This document shows, in pieces, positions 12,412 through 25,103 of a stretch of 64,000 nucleotides of DNA (positions within the stretch are counted from its first letter, which is position 1; each line of letters starts with the position of its first letter). The position numbers and the translations under genes were made by a program. Where the stretch lies: positions 120,927,228-120,991,227 of the forward strand of contig CM060693.1 of NCBI GenBank assembly GCA_030686995.1. The letters are read 5' to 3'. The notes beneath the pieces are model-generated. The model searched no databases. It was given only the letters and a program-made list of their open reading frames with translations, and had not been told where the DNA came from. This stretch comes from Artemisia argyi. Lineage: Eukaryota; Streptophyta; Magnoliopsida; Asterales; Asteraceae.

Positions 12412-14602
12412 GGTAAAGGGTTTCCCCGGTAAAATATATTACACCAAGAAAACATTTAAGTACAATGGAATGTGGCTGAAGTACCACATTAACCTCAAGC
12501 AACCGCTTGAACAACCACTAGATCATTTGTGACATGCCACAAAACGACCACACTAACTACATACACAAACTAGAACAAAAAACTATCCAGCTGCTACAGT
12601 AGATCAGCATCATCATCACTCTCCTGTAGAACACGCAAAATACTCTTCCCATCTTCCTTCGTGAGGAGGTCATAGTCCACATTCTTACCCAACCAAATAC
12701 CGGTCTTCCAAAGAGGCGCCCCCACCTTTTTCCTTGTATCATCGATATGTTCCTGGGAGGCGCTCCCTAGGATTTCGGGTTATGTTTTAACAGGCCTAGC
12801 AAGCAAAATTCAAAAGAACTTGGTTTAAAAGCAGGTAACAGATTTTTAAAGCCGTCCAATGTTTATAAAAACCTCCTAACGATTCTTATATTAAGATTTA
12901 CATTGTTAGTACGAGTATTATTCTGTAATCATTTGGACACATTGATCATTTGCGTAAGATTTTATAACACGAGTGTTTCCGCTTAACCAAAACCCCAAAA
13001 AATAGTATTTTTTACCGTCGACCCATGTTGCCACCTCTGTGTCTTGGATTGTAACTTGTGTGTTCATCAATTTTTAAAGGCCTAACATTTTACCAATCAA
13101 CAGGATACAACAGCCCCATATCTGGGAATGCCATGATAGATCTATTCAACAAACTGGCAACTCTAAAGAGGTGTGCATCATTATGTCTATTTGATAAAAA
13201 GTATCATTTGCATGATTAATTTCCATTTGAGAGTTGATTTTCTTGTTGCTGTTTGCAGCTTCTCAAAATTAAGTATAAGCGGCATAGAGCTAATGTGTGA
13301 GGATGCTAATGACAGCCTTTGTAAGCTTGTCACAACAGCGCGCTTGTCTGAACTGATGATTGGAAGTACAAACATCAAAACTGTGAGAAAGCAATCCAGC
13401 TATTTTTAATTTTACATCTTCCCTATTTATTATTTTCTATTTCATGAAAAGATCTGGTTAAATTTTATATGGTTGTATCTGCAGGAAGGAGCGATACGCT
13501 TGATGGAGTCATGGAACAGAGCAAATCATCAGCTAGTCAAGCTTGATTTTTCATGCTGTTCTCTAACATCAAAATATATCTTTAAACTTATAACTTACGA
13601 GACTCCTTACATCAGTCGTATTATTGAGTTCAATCTTGAAGGGAATCCGCTCAAGCAAGAGGTTGGCCTTTTAGTTAAAGTTATCTTTGTTACTATTTTT
13701 GTCTTCCTTTGTTTCATAAATGGGACCATATACTCTTTGATGCTCAAATTATTAGGATTATAAGAAGTAGCTGAGAAAAGGAAACATATCAAAAGTCGGC
13801 CCAAAATGTATTCAATGCTTACACTCACTTTAATCAATCAATTTAAAAATAAAGTTAGACAAGTTTTGTGGTAATATTATAGTTGTGCTAACATATCTGA
13901 TGACAGTTAATTAATCATAAACGTTTTCAAATAGACAAAAGAGTACACAGGGGCTACTAGTGACCAATGAAACTGTTTCAGTCTGCTGTTTGTATTGGTA
14001 TCAAAATATAGATAACTATATGATGCTATTAAGGTTTGCTTTTACAATTGCAGGGTGGGATTGCTTTGGCATCGCTAGTTGAAAACCCCTGTTGTCGTCT
14101 TAAAGTTATAAATCTGAGCAAGTGCCAGCTTGGGCTTGGCGCTGTTGTTGGTATTCTTCAAGCTTTAGCAGACAAAGCGTCTGTAGAGGAGCTTAACTTG
14201 TCGGAAAATGCTCTTGAAGACGAGTACAATACTTTGGTCAACAGAAATTTATATGAGCTCGAGGTTGCTGATAGTGAAGGAGAAGAAGATGAGCTAGCAA
14301 ATGAAAAGCCTTGTGTAGATGATCTTGATAAAGGTAGCATGAATTCATATCAATCTGAGTCAAAATCAACTTTCATTCAACAGCTTTCATCAGCCATATC
14401 AGTGGCGAAACATCTTCGATTACTTGATATAAGCAACAATGGATTCTCTGAGCAAGTTGGAGAGACATTATACAATGCATGGTCAACAGATTTAAGAGCT
14501 AGTTTGACCACAGGAAGGCATATAGAGGGAAGGACAATTCACTTATCAGTTGAGCCTAATCAATGTTGCAACATTAAACCATGTTGCGCGTCTCGATCCT
14601 GA
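5260..14602 (+). CDS. TSK: TONSOKU (BRUSHY1/MGOUN3) TPR-LRR protein
   Basis: Exons: 5260-5541, 6798-7601, 7755-7931, 8092-8183, 8593-8691, 9399-9751, 9840-9880, 9964-10209, 10431-10578, 10961-11083, 11160-11260, 11417-11540, 11636-11748, 11875-11986, 12190-12294, 13104-13170, 13259-13382, 13485-13661 and 14054-14602. All phases join cleanly to 1278 residues, close to the roughly 1.3-kb-residue size of Arabidopsis TSK. Exons 1-6 encode tandem TPR units (for example [20 protein letters not shown]). An acidic linker with DDDDD runs follows in exon 6, then C-terminal leucine-rich repeats and the [10 protein letters not shown] tail. Known family role: nuclear replication-fork maintenance and recombination repair, with the plant TPR domain reading unmodified histone H3.1. 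I assigned it from sequence recall. The start is the first ATG of the conserved N-terminus. One intron uses a GC donor. Confidence 0.97.
5737..6011. mobile_element. hAT (Tip100-like) MITE in TSK intron 1
   Basis: The ends are CAGTGGCCGAAC at left and, in complement, CAGTGGCAGAAC at right, the type of terminus seen in Tip100-like hAT elements. The flanking 8-mers TTTTTTTG and GTTTTTTG match at 7 of 8 positions. It is 275 bp with no coding capacity and is removed with intron 1. Confidence 0.7.
6098..6495. mobile_element. Probable degenerate MITE in TSK intron 1
   Basis: The left side reads GGGGGTATTTGGGACTTTG and the right side, in complement, GGGGTGTTTGGAATTGC. This is the general pattern of plant MITEs with a TTTGG-containing terminus. 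The interior holds a second sequence, near 6185-6225, like the retroposon 3' end in intron 15. The target duplication is not clear. Confidence 0.4.
8184..8592 (+). other. GC-AG intron in TSK
   Basis: The donor is AG/GCAAGT and the acceptor TTGCAG. No GT donor near this point keeps the frame: joining ...TACAG to AATTGCTCG restores the conserved YRIAREAN phrase. The rest of the donor fits U1 well, as expected of GC-AG introns. Confidence 0.85.
12362..12790 (-). mobile_element. 5'-truncated retroposon with poly(A) tail in TSK intron 15
   Basis: On the minus strand the element ends in ...CCCTTTACCC followed by 49 A (a T49 run at 12362-12410). Upstream is an open frame ending ...DDDADLL and a stop near 12598. 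This is the structure of a target-primed LINE or similar retroposon. I do not recognise the encoded C-terminus. The upstream boundary is approximate and no duplication was found. A related 3' end lies at 6185-6225. Confidence 0.6.
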
Positions 14603-16155
14603 ATCTTTTTACACTTGTTAGTCAATTGTCAAACCTCTTTAATTCCCATTTAAAGTTATGTTATAGAGCTGATAGCGTAGCTGTAAAGTGTGAACAATAT
14701 ATTGGTTTTCTGGAAAGGCTGGCATGTTTTGGGTAGGAAACTAACATATAGGGTATTTCAAGTTTTGTTTTGCAAAACATATTTATAAAATTTTCATCTC
14801 GAGGTTTATACTTCCAATAATACATTCTTTTTACCCAGTTTGACTGGTTATGTTTCAAGTATTGTAGACTGATTATGTTTTCAAGTATTGTAGACTGATT
14901 ATGTTTGTTAAATATTATTAAGCTCAATAGCTAAGTATGTAAGTTTGTTTTGTACTAGGAGCTTTTTATGTACAGTAATTACTTAACCTAAATTCTGCAT
15001 GCATATTTACAATACGCAAACTTGATAAGGATTTCCACAACGTAACATCATATGGAGCCAAGTTCGGTTTTTCTCTGTCTTGTCTTTTTCCTAATGACCT
15101 TTATGATATGACGGGACCTGGCAGGAGTACAAAATCAAAAACTTATTTGATTCTCAAATCAAATGAGTTCTATAGTACCAAACCAAAACCTTTACCAAGT
15201 ACAGCTCTTGAGAAATGAAACACATAACAGATAACACATTCACTTGACGCTAATTTGGATCATCAAAAACTTGAGGTCTGTTTAAAGGAAAATCTTTATA
15301 TATAGTAAGGCTGATGATGATCAGCTTGTTTACTTCTAGCCATTTTATGATGATGGAGACTTTCAAGCTCTGGATTCCGCCTTCTCAACATACAATACAA
15401 GTACGAGGTTTTCCAACTTGTAATATTATACAAAGTAACGAAATAACATTGTCAAATATTCCCTTCATTGTGTATTGTATTACCAGTGTTTCATCAGAGC
15501 AAAAAGAACATGAGCACATGTTATATAGAATTAGGGTTTTAAAAGGCGCGCCATGACAGCGTAAGGCGTCGCTAAAGCGCGAGGCATGACTTTCACATTA
15601 CAAAATAGACTAAGGCGTCGGCTCAAGGCCGGTGTGCCGTGAGATGATGCATGAAAAGGCATGAGACATGACGCCTTTTTTTTAATTAAACTCCGATGAA
15701 AAATGTTTTATTTCAAAGAAATGAAGAAGATTATATGCAAAGACAGTTTCTTGACTAAATTACTTATGTTTAACACTTTTTGTAAACTCGATATATATCA
15801 AATATGATATATAATATATAAATTTATAAATTTTTTCATATTTTGTGCCGCTTTAAGTTACGCCTTAAAAAACGCTATAGTTTCGCCATAACTCCTAAGA
15901 CGTGAGGGTTGGCCATGCTGCCTCGCCACGCCTCACTTAGTAGAGAGAAAAGTGGGCCCAAAACCTTTAGTGGCTCTTAATTGGGAGAGACATAAGCTTG
16001 TCTCTCTCCAAATAAGAGGCTAATATACACATTTATATATAAGCACTTAATTTAGTAAAATCCCCTGTTTACACAAAACACCACATCCATATAGATTTGG
16101 TATCCAAGCAAAAAATATGCTATTGCCTTAATATACCGAGCAAAAGTATATATGT
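14603..16155. other. TSK 3' flank, no gene
   Basis: The TSK 3' UTR presumably occupies the first few hundred bases. No further gene is visible. A repeat-like block at 15535-15960 is noted separately. Confidence 0.6.
15535..15960. repeat. GGCG-rich repeat block, possible MITE
   Basis: GC-rich edges (GGCGCGCC, GGCGTCG at left; CGCC-rich text with GCCTCGCCACGCCTC at right) surround an AT-rich middle, giving a loose inverted arrangement. Similar AAGGCG or GCCTC sequences are common plant dispersed repeats. Ends and duplication are not defined. Confidence 0.3.
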
Positions 16156-16165
16156 TTCCTCTGTA
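16156..16165. repeat. Left target-site duplication of the large MULE
   Basis: TTCCTCTGTA, identical to 29360-29369. Ten bases is within the 8-11 bp range of Mutator-like elements. Confidence 0.92.
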
Positions 16166-16215
16166 GCCAAAAGTTCCATGTAGATCTAATATTTACCAAA
16201 GATCTCATCCATTCA
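16166..16215 (+). repeat. MULE left terminal inverted repeat
   Basis: Begins GCCAAAAGTTCCATG. It pairs with the complement of 29310-29359 without gaps at roughly 60-65% identity over about 45-50 positions. The inner limit is not sharp. Confidence 0.8.
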
Positions 16216-17538
16216 TCTTGTCCGTCCATTTCTATTCCTCCCAGCCGTTAGATTACTTTGTTTTGTTTGTTTTTTTTTTTTTTTTTTTAGTAATAACCAA
16301 AAGGGCAAAAGTGACAATTCACTTATTAATATATACGCTACTCAAAACCCTCCCATTTTCATAACTCACAAACGGTTATATTGCTCCGTCTCTCACCCAC
16401 CCCATTCAAACCCTCCCATTTCAATCTCAATCTCTCTCAATAACCGTTAGCCGCCGTCGCCACCGTTAACCGCCGCCGTTAAACCGCCGTTAAACGTCTT
16501 AGTTGTTGAATTAATGAAGTCAGTTGCTGAATCGATGGGTAAAATTGCTTATTTTGTTTATTATTTACGTTTTGTTTATTTTTTTGCTTATTTTGTTTCT
16601 TATTTTGTAGATTTTTATCTATTGCTGATGATTTTATTGTATTATTAAGCTATTTTGACCTAATTTTGAATATGATGCTGATTAGATTAGGTTTGTATTA
16701 TTTTGTAGATTTTTATCTATTGTTGATGATATTATTGTATTATTAAGCTATTTTGACCTAATTCTGAATCTGATGCTGATTAGATTAGGTTTGTAGATTT
16801 TTAGGTTTGTTGATGATATTGTTGCTGTTGTTAATTGATCGATATGTGTGACTGTCGTGTTGAGTGTTGAGTTTTTGATTAGATTATATTAGGTTTGTAG
16901 AGTTTTTGTTTTTGTTATTGTTGCGTTGAGTGTTGAGTGACTGTCGTGTGTTGAGTGTTGAGTGACTGTCGTGTGCTGCAAGTGCTTTGAGTGTTGATTG
17001 ACTGTCGTGTGTTGAGTGACTTGCTGAGATGTAATTAGATAGGGACTAGCATACACGTGAGAAGTGTGCATTTGAGTAGAAATACTTTTAATATCAGGCG
17101 TACAAGTTTCTTGAATTTATACAGCTGAGAGATGTATATAGCTGCAAGTATCCAGACACGTTAGAAGTTTTTAGTGTTATTTCAGCTAAAGAGGTTGAAA
17201 CTTGTGATACTTTATACTGTTATAGTGATAAATATTGCATCTCAGCTGTAACGTTTGAATTGAGATTGTGAGTTCTGATTGTTAATTGTTATATTTTATT
17301 GTTGATTTAGCTTCTATCGCTGTTAGTGTAACTGTTTTGATCATCTGTTTGGTAGCCTGTAATTGTTTGATTCAATTTTTAGTTTTAGTAGTTAGAATAA
17401 GGGGTGTTTGGCTTAACTAGATATTAAGTAGAATATTTGTTTGGTTGCTGATTTGGTATTTCACATAGGTTGCATAAGAGTAGTAATAGATTCTGAGTGA
17501 ATCATGTATGATTCTGAGTGAATCATATATGATTCTGA

Positions 17539-17957
17539 GCTAGTCACTTTCCTTAGGAAACTTTTGAACCATGTACCTATGAAGTTAAGTGCCTTACCAC
17601 TAGGCCGTTTGTGATGGTTTTTCCTATATATACTTAGTTATATGCAGTTAAGTTAGGCGTTCGTGTCATTTAACGGATAAGCACATACAAATGAACGATA
17701 TGTTTTGTAGATGAAGAATTTCTGTGATATTGTATAACTTGCAGTTTGGTTGCGTCTTTGTGTTAGGTATCGAAATGTGTACATACTAATTAATGAGATG
17801 TTTTAGAGCTTCTGTAGTTTCAAGCTGTTTAGAAATAGTATATGTTGCACACTGATATATGATATGTTCTGAATTGTATGCAATTAGCTTATCGTTTGTG
17901 TGGCATATCGATTTGCATATACAAGTAAACGAGATGTTCTGACACTGCTATTATGAG
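17539..17957 (+). repeat. Duplicated intron segment, copy A
   Basis: About 420 bp in intron 1 of the Ulp1-like gene, starting GCTAGTCACTTTCCT. It is nearly identical to 20513-20906 in intron 3, and palindromic AATCA..TGATT units border both copies. Confidence 0.9.
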
Positions 17958-20512
17958 TGAATCATATTCTGATTTCATGCAGCCCACAGGCTGCTGAACT
18001 TACATCTTTTTAGGGAAATTTATGGTTAAAACTGAGTAGGATTTTAGCTGAATTGTGTTCTCAGTAGTTTAGAGTGTGATTTGCCCCCAAAATATTGTAG
18101 CTTAGAGCTTATTATGTGCAACTTATTGGATTTGATAAGTAGTTGTTTGGACCTGTTTTCTGACTTGTACAGTTAGGCCTGTTTTCTGATAAGTAGTTGT
18201 TTGAGTTTGTATTTGTGTTTTATCAACTGCTTATTGTCAAATGCTTATTTTATTGATGTATATGATGTATTTTCTTTATAAGTGTATTTTGTCATATATG
18301 ATTCTGACAAAATCATATATGATTCTATGAGAATCATATATGATTCTGACAAAATCATATATGATTCTATGAGAATCATATATGATTGTATTAGATTATT
18401 TTATGGTTATTAACATTTAAAATTTTTATGCAGGTCGATCAAAAACTTATGCACGTAAGCCTAAAGATAAGATAACAAATGAATCATCTAAGAAGGCTAC
18501 GACTTCTGATAAACCAAAGTTAAAAGGTGTCAAACCTAAACCTCAACCTTCTCCTGTAAAACAAAAAACTCAACCTCCTCCTATAAAATCAACTAGGTTT
18601 AGGTCTGATAAGAAAAGTGAGTCTAAGGATGCGTCTGAAGAAGAGTCTGAAGAAGAGGTTGAAGAAGATAAGAAAAGGGAGTCTAAGGACGAGTCTGATG
18701 AGGTTGAAGAAGACGAGTCTGATGAGGTTGAAGACGATAAGGAAAGTGTCTAAGGACGAGTCTGGTGAGGGTGAAGATGTTAAGGATAGTAGTGAAGATG
18801 TTAAGGACGAGTCTGATGAGGGTGAAGAAGGTGAAGATGTTAAGGACGAGGACGAGTCTGATGAGGGTGAAGAAGGTGAAGATGTTAAGGATGAGGACGA
18901 GTCTGATGAGGGTGAAGAAGGTGATGATGAAAGTAGTGAAGGTGAAGAAAGTGAAGAGGAAGCAATTACAAATTATAAATCAAAGGTTGTAGTGAAGAAA
19001 ACAAATGTTAAGAAAGTCGTTTCTGAGTCTGACAGCGATTCAAAAGAAAAGAGGACTAAAAAACAGAAGCGTGTTGCAACAAGTAATAAACGAAAGCGTG
19101 TTTCTGACTCAGATTATTTTGTTGAAGAAGAAAAGGTCTCAAAGCCTAAGAAGAAATCTTTGAAAAAGGCTATTGTTGAAGTGAAGTCTGAGAATGTTTT
19201 GAAGCCGAAGGAGCGTGCAGTAAAGGCACAAGAGAAGGTCTTGAAGCCTAAGAAAGTTTTGAAGCCGAAGAAGCTTAAGTCAGAACCAAAGGAGCTTAAG
19301 TCAGAACCAATTGAAAAAAAGAAGAAACCTGTTTCCGATGCACAAATTAAGAAGGAAGAGTATCTGAGAAAATTTCTGGCTCTCCTTTCTAGGACAGTAC
19401 CTGCGAGCTTGTTTTCTGCTATTCGTGATGCAAGAGTTGATATGAAATCTTTCTTGGAGGATATCGGGTTTTCTTCACTTGACGGGGTTAATATAGAGTC
19501 AGTGCCTTCTCGTATGGCTGGGTTTGTGGTGGCAAATTTTAATAAACAAACATACGAGCTTGTGTTGGAGAAGGGGAAGATTCTCGTGACTCCTGAGAAA
19601 ATCCATGAGATTTTAGGAGTCCCTCTTGGTGGAATAAAGTTTTTTGAGTTACCCGAGAGATCTTTGGATGATCCTTTTGTGAATCTGTGGCTTAAACAAT
19701 TTCATCCAAAGAAGTATAAAGAAATCAGAGCTAGTGATGTTGCTGGAAAGTTGATCACTGCAACGGAAGTTGACTTTATGTTTAAAGTCAACTTCCTTAC
19801 TCTATTTGCCAATGTTATGGCCAAAGCTCATACAATGAAGGCGCTTATAGATTTGACGGTTGTTAGGCGTATTACTGAAGAAATTATCATTCCAAACATT
19901 GATTGGTGTGATTATATTTACCACTGTCTTAAATACAGTGAAATACCTAAAACGTCTTCAGGCTTCTACAATGGCGCATTGTGCTTCTTGATTGTAAGTT
20001 TTTCCTTTTTTGTTTATAGATTTTGTGATTACTTTTTATGATCTCATTGTGTATTATTTCCTATTAACAGCTCCTGTATTTTGATTCCACAAAATTTGAG
20101 GGTTTGCCCATTATTCGTTACCGTCCTGCTATCCGAAACTGGAGCTCAAGTTTGATGAATCAACGTCAGAAGCTTGAGATTGAACGAGAGGAAATAGGTA
20201 CAATGGAATTGCATGGGGAGTGGAGTGAATCTGAAGTACAAGGTACGGAAGGTTTTTTTGGTGGTAGTGTCAAAGTGAGCCAGGCTCGTAGTTCTTGTGT
20301 GCCTCCTACCGACAAACAGGTTCGACTATTTTCTGTATACTATCTTTTGAATTTTTTGTTTGTACTGAATTAATTAAAATCATGTATGATTCTGAGTGAA
20401 TCATATATGATTCTCCAGAATCATATATGATTCTGAGTGAATCATGTATGATTCTGAATGAATCATATATGATTCTGAGTGAATCATGTATGATTCTGAG
20501 TGAATCAGCTGC

Positions 20513-20906
20513 GCTAGTCACTTTCCTAAGGAAACTTTTGAACCGTGTACCTATGAAGTTAAGTGCCTTACCACTAGGCCGTTTGTGATGGTTTTTTCCT
20601 ATATATACTTAGTTTTTTTTCCTATTTAACGGATAAGCACATACAAATGAACGAGATGTTTTGTTGATGAAGAATTTCTGTGATATTTTGAGATGTTGCG
20701 TCTTTGTGTTAGGTATCGAAATGTGTACATACTAATTAATGAGATGTTTTAGAGCTGCTGTAGTTTCAAGGTGTTTAGAAATAGTATATGTTGCACACTG
20801 ATATATGATATGTTCTGAATTGTATGCAATTAGCTTATCGTTTGTGTGGCATATCGATTTGCATATACAAGTAAACGAGATGTTCTGACACTGCTGCTAT
20901 TATGAG
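20513..20906 (+). repeat. Duplicated intron segment, copy B
   Basis: Second copy, in intron 3 of the Ulp1-like gene. It has a few small deletions relative to copy A but is otherwise collinear. Confidence 0.9.
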
Positions 20907-23900
20907 TTGTTTTGATATAGTATAAGTTGCTCAGATTAGTAAATTATATATTGATATGCGTACTGTCATTATTTAAGGCAGTTTATTCTGAGTGAATCAT
21001 GTATGATTCTGAGTGAATCATGTATGATTCTGTGTGAATCATGTATGATTTTATTTATTATTATTATTTATTTTTATTATTTTTTTTTTGCAGAATTTTT
21101 GCAGAATGATTAATGAGAAGCTTTCAAGCATATCTCGTCAAAAGGTTGAACTTGAAAATCTTCTAAAAAATGCTAATACTGAGTTCCCAAACGACGAAGA
21201 TGTGCTTGAATTATACAACAAATATGGAGCTCTTTTCAAGGAAACTGTAGCTCTTGAAGATCTTCATATTGATCATTTTGAGCCACAAGATCGGCAAGAT
21301 GATGATAGCAATGATCGTGGCAAGAAAGATGTTGATGCTGCTAAGAAAGATGTCGGGGTAGACAAGGTGGTTTCTGAGAATGTTGGGGTAGATAATTTGG
21401 TTTCTGAGAATGTTGCTGCTAAGAAAGATGATGGTGCCACGAAAGATGCTGAAATTGAGCGAGAGTTGAGTGACGAAGAAGAACCAATATTGAGTCAAGA
21501 CAGTTTTACGCAGTGGCTCCAAGATAACATTGACTGGATTGGAGAGGTGATTGACTGCATTTACGATGCATACTATGATGTATGTATCGGCCAGTTTTTT
21601 TAAATACTTTTCTTTTTATTAATCTATTTAACTATAAATTTTTTATTCAGGAGGAATTCCTAAACTGGCCTCGGGTTGTACAGCCGCTTAACACTGATTG
21701 TCCTAAGACTCCAGAACGAGTGGTTACTCGTTCATCTCCAAAGAAAAGAATTGTTAAGCCATCTTCTTACCTGTCATCTCCATATGAGAATAAGCCGACA
21801 AAAGTTATTGCTATGGTTCAGAGGATTGAATTTGAGTTGGGCAATAGTTTGTTTGCAATGCAGGGCGATAAGATGTAAGTTCACTGTTTAATTCCCCCTG
21901 CCATAATTAGGCATATCTACATAATAGTGTTCTAATAGTTATTTGATTGTTTCTAGTGTTCAATAAGCCTTTAATACAGTTAATAGATATGTTTTGATCA
22001 TTAGTTTAGGCATTGAGAGCTTAATTCTTAGAATCATAGTGTAACTGCCATTTGAGAGGGTGTTTGGATTAATTGAGAATGGTGTGTTCTAGTTGTTTGT
22101 GTTAGGTGTATTCTGCAACCTTAGACTCATTTAGGGACAGATAGGATAAAACAAGCTTAGTTTTGCAGGTTACTACATCTAAAGTCAAAATTGCATCAAA
22201 TAACAATTTCTTTCTTCCTTAGTTGTTAACTGATCATACTATTCTACTCAGTCAGTGGATTATGTTATTGTGTTTATGTTTGTAGTGCTTAAACCAGTTA
22301 AATAAACACTTAGGGTAAGATCTCAGCTATCAAAATTGAGATTGGTCAAAGTTCTTGTGCAAAATAAAAAGTCAATCCTACATGATTCACTCAGAATCAT
22401 ATATGATTCACTCAGAATCATACATGATTCACACAGAATCATAAATGATTCACACAGAATCATACATGATTCACTCAGAATCATACATGATTCACTCAGA
22501 ATCATACATGATTCACTCAGAATCATATATGATTCACACAGAATCATACATGATTCACTCAGAATCATATATGATTCACATATAATCATATAATATGTAA
22601 TTTAAAATTGCTCTAAGAAAGTTTGCTATAATGATATGTACTTATTCTAATTCACTTTTTTGTTTTTCTAATTTTATTTAGGGAAACAGTTTTTCAAACT
22701 CGTTTTGGTGATCATGAGGTATCAGCTGTAAGAGTGAATATGGAGACATTGGCACCAGGTTTGTGGATAGATAACAATGTCGTTGACTGTTGGGGAGCTA
22801 TATTGAATTATGAAGAATCTGTTAAAAAGGATCCAGCACCCAAAAGGCATTTTTTTCCAACTGGTTGTATTGTAAGTGTTTTAATTTTTATGCATAATAT
22901 GTTTACTTTTATTATCAAGTGTATTTATTTTTACACTTCTTGTTTAATACAGACAGATGCTATGGTGGAAGGTACTATTGGTAAAAATGAGCAGTGTGAT
23001 GTATTTTTAACGGAGATTACGGCTCATTTTAAAAATGTCAATGTCCCTAAGTTTCTTGCAGAAATTGAATTGGTAATTTCTCATTTCATTTACATATATA
23101 ATTTTTGAAAGTCTTAATTGGTTTTTTAAGTTTCCTTTTTTTTGTTTTTATAGGCGTTCTTCCCAATTCAAGTCTTCAATCATTTTTACGTTGTTGTTTT
23201 TAACATTAAGAAGCCTGTTTTATCAATGATCATCCTTGATAATTCTCCAGAGACGTATTTCTCAAAGTACAAGGGTGCGTGCGATATTCTGGTAAGTATT
23301 TTATTAGACAGAGCTCATTAATAATGTTCTTATGATTTAATAAAATGATATATTATTTTCTGATTATTTTTTGTTTCTACTACTGATTATTTAGCAGTAG
23401 CATTTAGTGATGTATTTTGTGTTCTCATAGAAATTAAACTGTAGTTGCATCATTAAGGTTACATTCCTGTTACTTTTGCACTAAAGTTACCCGATTAGAC
23501 CCATTGTTTAGCAGCCATTCCTGTCTTAGTAGTGCCTTTTCCATATCAGTGTTTAGTTGTTGCTTTCTAGCTTGTTTGAAGCTCTTGTTCTAGGACTGTT
23601 GTTACCCCTGCCATCAGATCTGTCCCTATAGCTCCAGTTCATAAGTCCATATATGATTATGTGTGAATCATATATGATTCTGGAGAATCATAGTATATTT
23701 GATCGTTTATTAACGTATTTTTTGTTTTTCTTTTTTGTAGAAGGACTTTTTTTCCAGGTTTCTGCTGCTACATCAACATCCAAAAACTGATGACGTTGTA
23801 AATGTTAAACCACGGGTTCTTCAGCTGAAATGGAAAACTAAAAACAACTATTCTGACTGTGGAGTTTTTGCAATGATCCATATGGAGTCCTATTTTGGTG

Positions 23901-25103
23901 AAATTGCAGCAAAATGGGATGTTGGTTTGTGTAAAGAATCGGAGAAGCAAGTGTCGTTGTTGAGGTGAATGAGGTTCAAAATTGCCACCAAGATTCTCTT
24001 GCATAAGTTGAATTTGCATTCGCAAAAGATGTATGATTTGGCTTTCAAGTTCCAGTCAGATATAGATGAACAAACAAGGATCTCGATTATTGTGAAGGCA
24101 ATCAGGAACAGGGCTGCTCGTGATCCAGGAAAAGATGTTCATAAAGAAAATGTTCTTAAGAATGATGTTGATAAATAGATGTCATTAAGAGATTGAAAAC
24201 TGATGTCGTTAACTGATGCTATTTGTATATTTTGAAAACTGATTGTAGTATTGAAAACTGATTGTATGATGTCGTTAACTGATGCTATTTGTATATTTTG
24301 AAAACTGATGGAAGTATATGAAATGGTAAATTGATGCTATATTGATGTTTTAAATTTTCTGATGGTATTTAGGTGCATCTCTTATTTTTAATAACATATA
24401 TATTTTCCAGAATCATATATGATTCTGTGTGAATCATATATGATTCTGGAGAATCATATATGATTCTGGAGACTTTTTCTTAATATATATGGCACAAAAA
24501 GAGACGAAACCAACCACAAGAGTTTGGTTGATGCAATTAAATTAATATTTAATCCACTTCATGACACAAGAATGAAAAATAAAAATAAGTCCAAAACCAA
24601 CATGTCTAAATCTAGTTCATTTTGGATTTTGTACAAAAAACAAATCTGCTTTATTGTTTAGATTAAGCGTTTTCATACATACTAAGCGCGGAAAAGGGAT
24701 AATGTTGGATTATATGAAATTTTGCAAGTTCTAAAGTTCTAAAAATAGAGTATGAACAGAATCATGTGAAAATGAGTTCGAAATATGACTTTTATGATTG
24801 CAAAGGTGAATGCTGATGGAACAAAAGATCCAAATATGCATGCCTTACTCATAAAAATACTACATGATGAAACAAAAGAATCATATATGTGTTTAAAGTG
24901 GGGAATCATATATGATTCTGGAGAATCATATATAATCATATATGATTCTCCAGAATCATATATGATTCTGGACCAAAGTTGTCCTTGTCTCAAATTCTCA
25001 AAACCTGAACCAAATTTAAATTGTTTCATATAAGATTTAAAGTGCAATAAACAAAATTTTCCAATAGTGCAATAATAATAAACAAATTTAAAGAAATTGT
25101 TAT

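Larger units (their letters stand above)
16514..24178 (+). pseudogene. MULE-borne Ulp1-type (C48) cysteine protease gene, lightly damaged
   Basis: Exons: 16514-16538, 18434-19993, 20071-20319, 21094-21579, 21651-21874, 22682-22871, 22953-23072, 23154-23291 and 23741-24178. The N-terminal half has Lys-rich and Asp/Glu-rich repeats, then a helical domain (19340-19990) typical of transposon-linked plant Ulp1 proteins. The C-terminal peptidase domain keeps His (HFYVVVF), Asp (IILDNS) and Cys (DCGVFAM). The usual Gln just before the Cys is not obvious. Two lesions are visible. One is a frame change near 18747-18753, where a TAA follows what looks like loss of 2 bases from a repeated GTGAGTCTAAGGA phrase. 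The other is an in-frame TGA at 23966-23968, after which the same frame stays open to 24178. Family role: SUMO or ubiquitin-like deconjugation. Its role in the element is unknown. Confidence 0.85.

Noticed and set aside
18617..18760. N-terminal Arg/Lys-rich start (MSLRMRLKK...) of the 474-residue open frame
   Set aside because: It is the out-of-frame reading of acidic repeat DNA. The true frame enters from 18434 and switches near 18750 because of a small deletion.
22323..22593. Open frames made of repeated SESCMIL or LRIIHDS units
   Set aside because: They are readings of the palindromic repeats within an intron of the Ulp1-like gene.
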